In this document: in pieces, positions 27,078 to 34,807 of the stretch | Layout: every line of letters begins with the position of its first letter | Numbering within the stretch: the stretch's first letter is position 1 | IMG/VR virus record: IMGVR_UViG_3300045999_004446 | Coordinates: 1-36,710 of that record | Length of the DNA: 36,710 nt | Source: a virus | Strand: one strand, 5' to 3' | Notes under the pieces: generated by a model | Told to the model about the DNA's origin: nothing | Database searches by the model: none | What the model saw: the letters and a program-made list of their open reading frames with translations, nothing else | Position numbers and translations under genes: made by a program

Positions 27078-28591
27078 TTTTGTGTTAATGTTTCTTGTGG
27101 CGACCACAAGTAATGGTACATGACTTCATCAAAATTATACTCACTTTTCACTAAACCTGATTCCAACAAACGATCACAATAATCCGAATCTTCAGCATAA
27201 TTTTTATCAGGGAATCTAATTGCTTTTGCAATTTCAGTTCTTACTGGATTTAAATGATTTAATGGACGATATTGCTTTCCATCTTTCTTGAAGTGTCCAT
27301 TATTTATGTTTGCATGATTGAACAACATTGTAGGGTTTTCTGAAACATAGTACATACCCCAAAATCCAATTCCATCATATATTTCTTTATGCAATTTATT
27401 AAAAATTTTAGGAATGTAATTTGGTGATATCAAGTCGTCGTCATCAATAAAACATACATATTTGCCATTTGCTTTGTCCAAAACTTCATTTCTTTTATCA
27501 CCAACAGTTCTAGTTTTATCATCACTAACAATAATCAATTCAATTCTATTTGCAATGCTAACTAGAACTTGATCGTCTATCTTTTTGATTAATCTTGATA
27601 ACTTATCTTTTCTTTCAGGAACTGTCAATATTCCTATTGTCCATAAAATATCAGTTTTAGATAATTTTTCATTTCTATATTTTATTATTTGTTCTTTTAC
27701 TCTGTGAAATAAATCTCTACCATATTCTTTTGCTTTTTCATAATTAGCATCAATATATGGTTTCATTTCATTATAAGTTTTTTCATTTATAGAATTTATC
27801 TTTATTAAAAATTCTTCATATGTTTTAAACGATATAATTCCACGATCATCGAAAAAATCACTGATATTAGGACATCCCCAATAAATAGGAACTGTTTTTG
27901 TTAACAAACAATCAATTAGTTTTTCTGTAAAGTAGTTTTTTTCGTAACTACTTTCTACAGCAATACTAAACATAGAATTAAACAAATTGATTTTATCGTC
28001 ATTTGGTATTAATCCATCATGTAATGTATTTGAAAAATTTAATGTATTTGTTGGATGTCTTGTACTAGAATAAAATTTAGTATTCAATTCAATTTTATTT
28101 CTTTGATTCCAAATCATACATCTTAAATTGTATCCTATTTTTCCTAGATGTGATGTTGATAAAAAAGATACATTATATTCTTTATTAAGAATTGGTATTT
28201 GTGATTCATCAAATACACCTAACGAATCTAAATGATTTTCTTTCTTTTTATTTAACCAAGTTCCACCATATGGAAAAAATACAGCATTATCACAGTTATT
28301 GATTATTTCTTCTTCAGAAGTTAATATTAAATCATATTGATTAGAATTTGTAATAATATTAACATTTGTTTCTCTATTAGTAGAAGTTGAAGGTTCGTTA
28401 GAACAAACAAAAACTTTAAATGAACTATTATTAGTAAAATTAATGTTATCATAAACTGGTTCTAATTTATTGTATTTGAAATGTAACGCAGAATCAGTAT
28501 TTCCAAATCGTGTAAAATGTATTTCACATGGAAAATCTAAGTCTATAGGACCAAAACCAAAATAATCAGCATTATAAATTGTAGCATTCAT
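27074..28591 (-). CDS. GT10 (fucosyltransferase-like) - GT2 glycosyltransferase fusion
   Basis: A 505-aa bifunctional candidate. Residues 1 to about 310 resemble GT10 alpha-1,3-fucosyltransferases: YNVSFLSTSHLGKIGYNLR, FSIAVESSYEKNYFTEKLID, then PIYWGCPNISDFF, which matches the highly conserved donor-binding FxxExxxxxxYxTEK...P(V/I)YxG block. From about 316 a GT2 domain follows: WTIGILTVPERKDKLSRLIK, LIIVSDDKTRTVGDKRNEVL, and the acidic FIDDDDLISPNY (about 383) as the DxD site, then AEDSDYCDRLLESG. It would add two sugars in sequence. It starts 5 nt after the DxD glycosyltransferase gene. Donors are inferred; GDP-fucose or another GDP-sugar suits GT10. Confidence 0.85.
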   Translation of the reverse strand: MNATIYNADYFGFGPIDLDFPCEIHFTRFGNTDSALHFKYNKLEPVYDNINFTNNSSFKVFVCSNEPSTSTNRETNVNIITNSNQYDLILTSEEEIINNCDNAVFFPYGGTWLNKKKENHLDSLGVFDESQIPILNKEYNVSFLSTSHLGKIGYNLRCMIWNQRNKIELNTKFYSSTRHPTNTLNFSNTLHDGLIPNDDKINLFNSMFSIAVESSYEKNYFTEKLIDCLLTKTVPIYWGCPNISDFFDDRGIISFKTYEEFLIKINSINEKTYNEMKPYIDANYEKAKEYGRDLFHRVKEQIIKYRNEKLSKTDILWTIGILTVPERKDKLSRLIKKIDDQVLVSIANRIELIIVSDDKTRTVGDKRNEVLDKANGKYVCFIDDDDLISPNYIPKIFNKLHKEIYDGIGFWGMYYVSENPTMLFNHANINNGHFKKDGKQYRPLNHLNPVRTEIAKAIRFPDKNYAEDSDYCDRLLESGLVKSEYNFDEVMYHYLWSPQETLTQK

Positions 28592-28596
28592 TTTTA

Positions 28597-29256
28597 TTAC
28601 CCCACTAAGTTAAATTTAACCATATGCTCTGACAATCCCATTTCCCTGAGTGATTTTTCTTTGGATGGTCCGTCTGCAATACCCATAGTGATCATAGGTT
28701 TCAACTCGGGTGAGATAGGATTTCCAGGCCATATTGCATAATTCATTCCCAACGCAGCAACTTTCATCTTAGGAAAGAATACAGGAATTACTTTTTCCAT
28801 TAATATTTCGTGATCAAATACCTTTCTTTGGTTCTGATTGCGTTCATTCTCTTCACACATGGCAATCCAGTATTTTACAAATTCTATGACAATATCTTTG
28901 TATGTAAAAAGAATTGGAGATGCTTTTGGATAACTATAATCTATATGAGGAAAGATACTTTGATATGCAAATGCCATATCAACTGATTCCGATAGAGGAT
29001 CAAAAATATCAAGTTCTGCATGTATGATCGAATCGACATCCATCCAGACAAATGGTTTTTTCTTCTCTTCCAGAATAGAAAGAATAAATTTGGGTTTTGC
29101 CAAACAATTCAATCTATACTCGCCACGCGAAGGCAATTCACGGATGTCGTGAGGAATATTATTCTCATTACAGTTAATTCTCAATCTTCGAGAATGATCG
29201 CTGTAATATGTTCTATTATCAATATCGCAATAAAATGATACAATTTCAGTTTTCAC
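28597..29256 (-). CDS. DxD-motif glycosyltransferase (GT-A-like), 219 aa
   Basis: A 219-aa protein. PFVWMDVDSIIHAELDIFD (around 68-86) holds a clear D-x-D metal/nucleotide-sugar site preceded by a hydrophobic strand, and RLNCLAKPKFILSILEEKKK before it is the usual helix. FDHEILMEKVIPVFFP and ALGMNYAIWPGNP fit the acceptor half of a small GT-A enzyme. The N-terminus (MKTEIVSFYCDIDNRTYYSD) is a typical first strand. It overlaps the GT10-like gene by 11 nt and is followed by the GT10-GT2 fusion, so all three probably build one oligosaccharide. Exact family and sugar are unknown. Confidence 0.72.
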   Translation of the reverse strand: MKTEIVSFYCDIDNRTYYSDHSRRLRINCNENNIPHDIRELPSRGEYRLNCLAKPKFILSILEEKKKPFVWMDVDSIIHAELDIFDPLSESVDMAFAYQSIFPHIDYSYPKASPILFTYKDIVIEFVKYWIAMCEENERNQNQRKVFDHEILMEKVIPVFFPKMKVAALGMNYAIWPGNPISPELKPMITMGIADGPSKEKSLREMGLSEHMVKFNLVG

Positions 29257-30079
29257 GGATTAGTCCAAATAATTCATCATCTGCCATTCTTAGACCTTTA
29301 ACACGATTAAAGTTATCTATAACCGAATTCAATTTGCTGTTGTATAATTCTTCAGTCAAAGAATTGATATCAAAGTCACCAGTTAGTGTTATGATACCAT
29401 CTTTATTGAAATGAGTTTCAATGTCAGGAGCACCCCAATATACAGGGATGGTTCCTGTTGCAAAACAATCTGTTAGTTTTTCTGTGTAATATGTTTCATA
29501 CTTATCATTCTCAATGATTATTGAAAAACGATAATCTTTTAGTGCTTCTAATTTATCCCATGTGGTGCTTCCGACTCGCTTTGATCCCATCACACCACCA
29601 TATAGATCTACGTTATCTTTCCACTTTTCTGCCAATGAATGACGAAGTGCATGACCAAATGCATACTTTTTTGGTGATGCAATCAGTGATGTCATTTTTG
29701 TTTTGGGATAGACTTCTTGTTCTTTGATCCATGGCAGATTGCTTCCTGCTGGGCAGTATCTGATGTTGGGATGTTTATCTACCATTGATTTTTCTGATGT
29801 GAACAGAAGATCAAAAGATGAAGCAATCATGACTATATTGTTTTCCCAGATGTCTCTTGGGAAATGCATGGAATGAAAGATAACACGGGACTCGCAGACC
29901 CATGCTATCTTTCTCTCTCCTAATTTTTTTTGGTAACTTATACCAGATGCAATTGCACCGTCAATGAATACCTTTATGGGGTGGTCATCGGGGGTCCAAT
30001 CAAATTCTTTTGGTTTTAAATCTGAACAAGATGAATGTTCTATGGTAAATGGAGCACCAATTGCTTGCATTTTTTTCAT
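29246..30079 (-). CDS. GT10-family (fucosyltransferase-like) glycosyltransferase
   Basis: A 277-aa protein with the GT10 donor-binding block FSIIIENDKYETYYTEKLTD followed by CFATGTIPVYWGAPDIETHF (roughly residues 180-220). The upstream half contains KIAWVCESRVIF and IRYCPAGSNLPWI, as in other bacterial and phage GT10-like enzymes. It is short compared with animal fucosyltransferases and lacks any signal or membrane segment, so it would act in the cytoplasm. First gene of the sugar island after RegA, with GGAG about 10 nt before the ATG. It is a divergent paralogue of the first domain of the 505-aa fusion. Confidence 0.83.
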   Translation of the reverse strand: MKKMQAIGAPFTIEHSSCSDLKPKEFDWTPDDHPIKVFIDGAIASGISYQKKLGERKIAWVCESRVIFHSMHFPRDIWENNIVMIASSFDLLFTSEKSMVDKHPNIRYCPAGSNLPWIKEQEVYPKTKMTSLIASPKKYAFGHALRHSLAEKWKDNVDLYGGVMGSKRVGSTTWDKLEALKDYRFSIIIENDKYETYYTEKLTDCFATGTIPVYWGAPDIETHFNKDGIITLTGDFDINSLTEELYNSKLNSVIDNFNRVKGLRMADDELFGLIREN

Positions 30080-30106
30080 ATTGTAAATTCTCCACTATTA
30101 TGTATG

Positions 30107-30505
30107 TCACTTTCCTATATGGTACTTTGGTACAAGTGTCCATTCTGACTTTTCTTTGTGTGGAATAATTTTCAATCTTGCAAGCGAAAGTTGTGGTTGT
30201 TCGTATTTTGTACGATCTACTACTTCAACCAATCCCCACTCTACCAATAACTTTACAATCGTGTTTCTTCTACCCAAATCATCGGTAGACATGTCACTGT
30301 CTAGACCATCTAAAACAAACATTTCCTTAAAATGCATGATTGCATATCTACCACGTTTGTGGAGAATATGGCAAGATTGGTAAAGTTTCTTTTCTGTTTT
30401 GGAAGACACACCTATGCGAGTAAGTGTTTCCTTTACTTTAAGGAAATCTTCTTCCTTCTTCAATTTTACTTCTACACCCAAACCTTCAAAAATATCTTCT
30501 GTCAT
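30107..30505 (-). CDS. regA: RegA translational repressor
   Basis: A 132-aa homologue of T4 RegA, which binds mRNA at start regions of replication and early genes and blocks translation. LKKEEDFLKVKETLTRIGVS, then LYQSCHILHKRGRYAIMHFK and EMFVLDGLDSDM follow T4 RegA almost in register, and the end (EWTLVPKYHIGK) matches its conserved C-terminus. The N-terminus is about ten residues longer than in T4 (MTEDIFEGLG precedes the first strand). The gene keeps the T4 position after gp62 and has its own GGGAG ribosome-binding site. In T4, gene 43 (DNA polymerase) follows; here the sugar island does. Confidence 0.95.
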   Translation of the reverse strand: MTEDIFEGLGVEVKLKKEEDFLKVKETLTRIGVSSKTEKKLYQSCHILHKRGRYAIMHFKEMFVLDGLDSDMSTDDLGRRNTIVKLLVEWGLVEVVDRTKYEQPQLSLARLKIIPHKEKSEWTLVPKYHIGK

Positions 30506-30541
30506 AATATACTCCCATTTTGACAGAAATTATTTAGGGTT

Positions 30542-30913
30542 TTACCGTTTTTGACCACCTTTTCGACTTAGTTGCTTGAGGTCTTCTAGGTTTAGAAGGT
30601 CTGCTACATTTCTTGCTTGCCTGTCAGAATACCCGTAAACCTCTTTGATGAGTGCTATCTTTTCCTCTTTTTCTGGTTTTACCCACTTAGAAAACCTCTT
30701 TTTCTTGCTCAAGGCATACAGGTAATAGTCGTATTGTATCTTTTTATCCAGAAAAGCACAAGCATTCATCTTGGACGCATGTAGTATTGTTTCTGGAAAA
30801 TAAGAAAAACACTTATTAGTAACGTAAGGAATATACTCCTTTTCGAGTTTTGGGTCACTCTTTATGAGGTTTTCCTTTGTTTGGTTGATTGAGTTTAGGA
30901 ATTCGGAAAGCAT
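30542..30913 (-). CDS. 62: Clamp-loader small subunit gp62
   Basis: A 123-aa protein in the gp62 position. It is shorter than T4 gp62 (187 aa), as in marine T4-like phages. YVTNKCFSYFPETILHASKM and KKIQYDYYLYALSKKKRFSK correspond to the conserved N-terminal helices of gp62, and the C-terminus (DRQARNVADLLNLEDLKQLS) is helical. With gp44 it forms the 4:1 ATPase complex that loads the gp45 clamp on primer-template DNA. It starts one base after the gp44 stop, which favours coupled translation and correct subunit ratio. Recognition relies on motif similarity plus gene order. Confidence 0.88.
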   Translation of the reverse strand: MLSEFLNSINQTKENLIKSDPKLEKEYIPYVTNKCFSYFPETILHASKMNACAFLDKKIQYDYYLYALSKKKRFSKWVKPEKEEKIALIKEVYGYSDRQARNVADLLNLEDLKQLSRKGGQKR

Positions 30914-30914
30914 A

Positions 30915-31859
30915 TTATTTGAATGAGCACATCAACATAATGCGAATCAGGCAATCCATCAGTTGAATCTCTTGATCAGCAACGAACGCAGATCGGTACT
31001 GGGACTTTGCAATGATCTGGATTGCCTCTGGAATGCTCTGATTCTCCAGATAGTCTCCCAGGGCATCGTAGAGTTTCCTGTAAAGTTCCTGTGGAGCGTT
31101 CTCTGCATTCAATGCTGCCCACTTACGAACAGTGGCAAAGTCCTTTGCCTTAAGAGCACCCATGAGATTCTTGATCTCTACGTCACTGACATTTGCTAGA
31201 ATCCCAATATCAATGGTTCCAGATACCCCGTATCGTTGGAGTTCATTGATGATTCTACGCATATCTGGGAAATACTTTAGAATCAGTTGACCTAAAATCT
31301 TTTTATCGTAAGAGATTCCCTCCTGTGTCAAGATATGGCAACAACGCTCCATCATTTTAGCAGCAATTGCTGGTTTCTCGTTGACTGGTAGAGAAAAATC
31401 GATGCATGTGCATCGGGAGTGTATCGGTTCGATAATCCTTGACTTGTAATTACAGGTCAGAATAAATCTGCAATTATTTGCAAACTCCTCAATCGCTCCA
31501 CGAAGAGCAGGTTGAATGCTGTTAGCATTTGAATAGTCAAACTCGTCAAGGATCACTACCTTACGAACATCTCCACTCAGGGAGACTGTACTGGCAAATT
31601 GACGAATCTTTGTGCGTAGTGTATCAATGTTGCCCTCTTCAGAGCAGTTGATCAATATCCAATCGCAACCCATTTCGTTACAAAGTGCCTTGGCAACGGT
31701 TGTCTTACCGACACCAGCAGTACCCGAAAACAGTAAATTCTGTGGTTCTCCTTTAGCAACCATGTCGCTGAAGGTTGACTTCAGCGACATGGGGAGAACA
31801 CACTCCGAGATGGTCTTTGGTCGATACTTTTCGACCCACAAAAAATTGTCAGGGTTCAT
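30915..31859 (-). CDS. 44: Clamp-loader ATPase subunit gp44
   Basis: A 314-aa AAA+ ATPase of the T4 gp44 type. MNPDNFLWVEKYRPKTISEC opens the protein; the frame extends 16 codons upstream into gp45, but the ATG at 31859 gives the family N-terminus and standard length (T4 319 aa). Walker A is SGTAGVGKTT (45-54), Walker B VVILDEFDY, and the arginine-finger SRC motif is HSRCTCIDF. The C-terminal collar helices end QLMDCLIRIMLMCSFK. Together with gp62 it opens and loads the gp45 ring. There is no clear Shine-Dalgarno; the start sits in TTAATTATTATGAACC, resembling the gp45 start, possibly a RegA target. Confidence 0.95.
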   Translation of the reverse strand: MNPDNFLWVEKYRPKTISECVLPMSLKSTFSDMVAKGEPQNLLFSGTAGVGKTTVAKALCNEMGCDWILINCSEEGNIDTLRTKIRQFASTVSLSGDVRKVVILDEFDYSNANSIQPALRGAIEEFANNCRFILTCNYKSRIIEPIHSRCTCIDFSLPVNEKPAIAAKMMERCCHILTQEGISYDKKILGQLILKYFPDMRRIINELQRYGVSGTIDIGILANVSDVEIKNLMGALKAKDFATVRKWAALNAENAPQELYRKLYDALGDYLENQSIPEAIQIIAKSQYRSAFVADQEIQLMDCLIRIMLMCSFK

Positions 31860-31864
31860 AATAA

Positions 31865-32548
31865 TTAAGATCCATACTTTGAAGTGTTCGCTTCCATGGC
31901 AAACCAATACTTGAGTGAAATGTTGTTGTTTACAAATTCACCCACTACGTTCTTAGCAAAATTAACGGTATAATCTCCAGGGAGAATCTTGATGTTTTCC
32001 ATCTTGAAGTTGAACAAGAAAGACTCACCCTTCCAATCCTCAAACACCACGACCTTGTATGTATTGCTGGTTGGATCTCCAAGATCCGAAACCATTGCTA
32101 CAATGTCACCAGAATCATTTGTGAATGAAAGATCGGGCAATTGCATTACTGATGCTGCTTTCTGAAGTTCAGAAAATTGCTTATCAGTAAGTGTAATGGA
32201 TATATTGACCGCTGGCATGATGACATCTTTGGTCGGAACCGAAAGCAGTCTTGGTTCTGAATAGTAATAATTCACTACAGAATTACCACCATTCTTGATC
32301 TTCACGCTCTTCTCACCAAAAGTAAATGATGGATTGTTGAAAAGACTGATAACACCCAGAAACTTGTTTAGATCCCAGATTCCAAACTCAACATCAAATG
32401 TTTCGTCAACGGTTGCAATTGCCATTCCATTCTTGGATGGTGTAATTGTCTTGATTATCTTTCCTGGTTTAACCAGGAGATTTGAATTTAAACTTGAAAA
32501 GTTCTTAAGAATCGCTAGAGTATTTTTAGAAAATGTTACAGTGCTCAT
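31865..32548 (-). CDS. 45: DNA polymerase sliding clamp gp45
   Basis: A 227-aa protein, nearly the same length as T4 gp45 (228). FSKNTLAILKNFSSLNSNLL with VKPGKIIKTITPSK match the gp45 N-terminal domain, and GDYTVNFAKNVVGEFVNNNI (toward the end) the C-terminal domain; KYWFAMEANTSKYGS is the usual end. The trimeric ring tethers polymerase and, in T4, also activates late transcription by contacting gp55 and gp33. Located between a 58-aa gene and gp44 as in T4-like phages. The start has no good Shine-Dalgarno (TTTTAATTATGAGC). Confidence 0.93.
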   Translation of the reverse strand: MSTVTFSKNTLAILKNFSSLNSNLLVKPGKIIKTITPSKNGMAIATVDETFDVEFGIWDLNKFLGVISLFNNPSFTFGEKSVKIKNGGNSVVNYYYSEPRLLSVPTKDVIMPAVNISITLTDKQFSELQKAASVMQLPDLSFTNDSGDIVAMVSDLGDPTSNTYKVVVFEDWKGESFLFNFKMENIKILPGDYTVNFAKNVVGEFVNNNISLKYWFAMEANTSKYGS

Positions 32549-32550
32549 AA

Positions 32551-32727
32551 TTAAAATTTCTGAAAATTGTTCTCAAAATCATCGTACCCATCATCAAAAC
32601 CATTTTGCCAAAGATTTTTTAATTTTTGCTTTGACTTTGTTTTTTCCGAATCTTTTTCTTTTTTATTTACGGATTTTAATTGTTTAGGTGGTTTTGGTTT
32701 TTCCTGATGTTTATCGTCACGCTTCAT
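32551..32727 (-). CDS. Small charged protein of unknown function upstream of gp45
   Basis: A 58-aa protein from the ATG at 32727, chosen because GGAG lies 6 nt upstream; an ATG at 32739 would put the Shine-Dalgarno sequence inside the gene. The first 40 residues are almost all Lys, Glu, Asp, Pro, Gln and Ser (KHQEKPKPPKQLKSVNKKEK) and probably disordered. The C-terminus switches to LWQNGFDDGYDDFENNFQKF, aromatic and acidic. The T4 region holds the small gene 45.2 and rpbA here, but I see no clear similarity. A partner of RNA polymerase or the clamp is possible from position only. Confidence 0.6.
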   Translation of the reverse strand: MKRDDKHQEKPKPPKQLKSVNKKEKDSEKTKSKQKLKNLWQNGFDDGYDDFENNFQKF

Positions 32728-32740
32728 TACAATCTCCATT

Positions 32741-32770
32741 ATACCATGTCATGCTCATAATTCAACCCAA
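32741..32770 (-). promoter_or_regulatory. Possible sigma70-type extended -10 promoter before the gp45 group
   Basis: The minus strand reads TTGAAT, a 16-bp spacer ending in TGG, then TATAAT, just upstream of the 58-aa gene. The TGNTATAAT form is an extended -10 element. The -35 lies in the last codons of the 106-aa gene. It could give the clamp genes an extra host-polymerase promoter, but AT-rich DNA makes chance matches common. Confidence 0.35.
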
Positions 32771-33075
32771 ATCTTGTTACTTTCTTCTTGTATTCTAGTA
32801 TACATTATTCCTGTAGATGGAACATACCATCTATCTCCTATTGAGGAATTCGGTGGAGTAAATTCTGAAATATAAAATCCATCGCTATCACCCAGATCGC
32901 TCCAATAAGATTTACCTTCCATAGTTCCAGGAATTCTGGATGAAGTGGGTTTGACAGCAACATAAACATTACCATTGAATTCTACAGAATCACCTATACG
33001 GTACAAATATGGTTTACCATCGGGATCGTATTGTTTAAACTTACCTCTAAAGTTTAAATTGTCTGTCGATTTCAT
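32755..33075 (-). CDS. Small two-module, fibre-like protein in the replication cluster
   Basis: A 106-aa protein with two short modules. Residues 8-60: FRGKFKQYDPDGKPYLYRIG, then DSVEFNGNVYVAVKPTSS and SYWSDL, a pattern like carbohydrate-binding CBM5/12-type domains of chitinases and phage structural proteins (Y..GD.V..NG..Y.A). Residues 80-106: NSSIGDRWYVPSTGIMYTRI and KIWVEL, a motif frequent at fibre ends (GDRWxxxxTGxxYxxx...WVEL). It lies between gp46 and the clamp genes, 1 nt after gp46. A virion decoration or sugar-binding role is suggested by the modules but contradicts the neighbourhood. Similar small genes are known at this place in marine T4-like phages, function unknown. Confidence 0.7.
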   Translation of the reverse strand: MKSTDNLNFRGKFKQYDPDGKPYLYRIGDSVEFNGNVYVAVKPTSSRIPGTMEGKSYWSDLGDSDGFYISEFTPPNSSIGDRWYVPSTGIMYTRIQEESNKIWVEL

Positions 33076-33076
33076 A

Positions 33077-34807
33077 TCAGTTATTTATCATTCTACTAAA
33101 ATTATTCTTTTTCTCAAAAGAGATTATCGTAGAAAATTTGTCAACCAATTGATCTGCTTTATGACTGATCACATATACATTTGCTTTGTCGCTTATGATC
33201 TTTAGTAATTTCATGAGATCGTCCATACCGACACCATCAAGTGAAGAATCAAAAACCTCGTCTAGAATAAGCAAATTACAATTTACACTATTCTTGAGTC
33301 GTGCTACCTCACGCCATGCAAGGAGCAATGCCAGATCTATACGCATCTTCTCGCCTTCACTAAAATTCATATAGGAAAACTCATCGCGATATCTTGATTT
33401 GATCTGCTCATTGAATTCTTCATCCATATGGAACTGCACGAAGAAATCCATCGAAGATAAGAATTTATTGATGTACTTGTTCATGTGTGGAAGATAATAT
33501 TTTATAATCTTTGTCTTCACACCACCATCGCGAAGAAGTTCGTTGGCAAATTCATGATACATTAATTCTTCGGAATGAAGATTGCGTTCTTCTTCAAGTG
33601 CTACAAATCCACCTTCAAGAAGTTTTAGTTTTTCCTTTTCATCCACAATATTATTTTTAATCGTGGATTTCTTAGTTGATGATTTAATTCTTTCAATTTC
33701 TTTCTTAAGCATCTCAATCTCTCTGTTGACACCATTTGTATATGACAGAGATTTTGATGCTCTTTCAAGTTGTAATTCCAACATCTCAACATTCTGCGTA
33801 TTGTCTTTTAACGCACTGTTTACATGTTCGATCTGATCATCAATATTTGAAATTTCATAATTTGTAGTCAGGATTTTTTCCTTCTTCATCTTTTCTTCAA
33901 TGGGTTGACTACAGGTTGGGCATTTGCAATTTTCTTTAAAGAAAACAATCTCTTGTTGCTTTTGCTTTTTATTTGCACCAAACTCAGAAATTATAGAGTT
34001 ATATTTCTTTGATTTGGATTGACATTCTTTGATGCCATTTTTAAGATATTGAATATCAGTTTCTATAGCATTTAGAGTAAGATTCTCAGAAAGAAGAGAG
34101 TAATTATGATGAAGAATCTTATCCTCTAGTTCTTTAATTCTATCGGAAACATCTTCATCTTCTTCTGAGTTCTTCTTTTCCAGAGTTGAAATATAATTTC
34201 TCTGAATTGATATCTTGCTCTTTTCCAATTCAATTTTAGAATTCAATTCCTTGATTGTTTCCTTAAGTGAAATAATCTTTCCCTTAAGTACGATATTCAT
34301 GGTGCTGAATATATTGATATCAAGAATATTTTCAATGACTGATCGTCGGTCTGCTGCACTCAACTGCATGAATGGCACAAAGGATGAACTACCGAGAATG
34401 ACAACCTGAGTGAACGTCTTATAGTTCATCTTTAGTATTTGTTGTTCAAGAATATCCTGATAATCAAGACTCTTTGCTTCTTGATCAATTATCGTTCCGT
34501 TTTTATAAATCTCAAATATTCTTGGACCGATGCCTCTTCGAACCATGAACTTATCAGCACCCTTTGAGAATTCAATTTCAACTAGACATCCCTTTTCATT
34601 GATTGAGTTGACCAGTTGTGGTATGTTTATTTTTCTAAAAGGTTTACCAAACAAAGCAAAGGTAATGGAGTCTAGAAATGCAAAAGACTTTCCACTTCCA
34701 TTGTTACCACAAATTAAAGTTGTATTATTCTTGTCTAGTTCGATTTCGGTAAAGGTATTGCCGAAAGATCCAAAGTTTTTAAATCTTACTTTTTCAAATT
34801 TAATCAT
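33077..34807 (-). CDS. 46: Recombination endonuclease subunit gp46 (Rad50-like SMC ATPase)
   Basis: A 576-aa SMC/Rad50-family ATPase. Walker A is GNNGSGKS (35-42), a long coiled coil follows (about 170-460) broken by the zinc-hook CKCPTCSQP (around 295), then the ABC signature NFSEGEKMRID (about 480) and Walker B NLLILDEVFD with the D-loop SSLDG. It partners gp47 to resect DNA ends for recombination-dependent replication and host DNA breakdown. Length is close to T4 gp46 (560 aa). The ATG overlaps the gp47 stop as ATGA. Confidence 0.96.
   Translation of the reverse strand: MIKFEKVRFKNFGSFGNTFTEIELDKNNTTLICGNNGSGKSFAFLDSITFALFGKPFRKINIPQLVNSINEKGCLVEIEFSKGADKFMVRRGIGPRIFEIYKNGTIIDQEAKSLDYQDILEQQILKMNYKTFTQVVILGSSSFVPFMQLSAADRRSVIENILDINIFSTMNIVLKGKIISLKETIKELNSKIELEKSKISIQRNYISTLEKKNSEEDEDVSDRIKELEDKILHHNYSLLSENLTLNAIETDIQYLKNGIKECQSKSKKYNSIISEFGANKKQKQQEIVFFKENCKCPTCSQPIEEKMKKEKILTTNYEISNIDDQIEHVNSALKDNTQNVEMLELQLERASKSLSYTNGVNREIEMLKKEIERIKSSTKKSTIKNNIVDEKEKLKLLEGGFVALEEERNLHSEELMYHEFANELLRDGGVKTKIIKYYLPHMNKYINKFLSSMDFFVQFHMDEEFNEQIKSRYRDEFSYMNFSEGEKMRIDLALLLAWREVARLKNSVNCNLLILDEVFDSSLDGVGMDDLMKLLKIISDKANVYVISHKADQLVDKFSTIISFEKKNNFSRMINN

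Noticed and set aside
27301-27307. CATAAATA motif on the minus strand
   Set aside because: Lies deep inside the GT10-GT2 fusion gene with no gene start nearby downstream.
31860-31907. Longer gp44 start, 16 codons upstream
   Set aside because: The extension overlaps gp45, does not resemble gp44 N-termini, and the ATG at 31859 gives the usual MxxxxFLWVEKYRP start.
33081-33088. GATAAATA late-promoter-like motif before the 106-aa gene
   Set aside because: Only six bases before the ATG; initiation would fall at or inside the coding start, leaving no leader.
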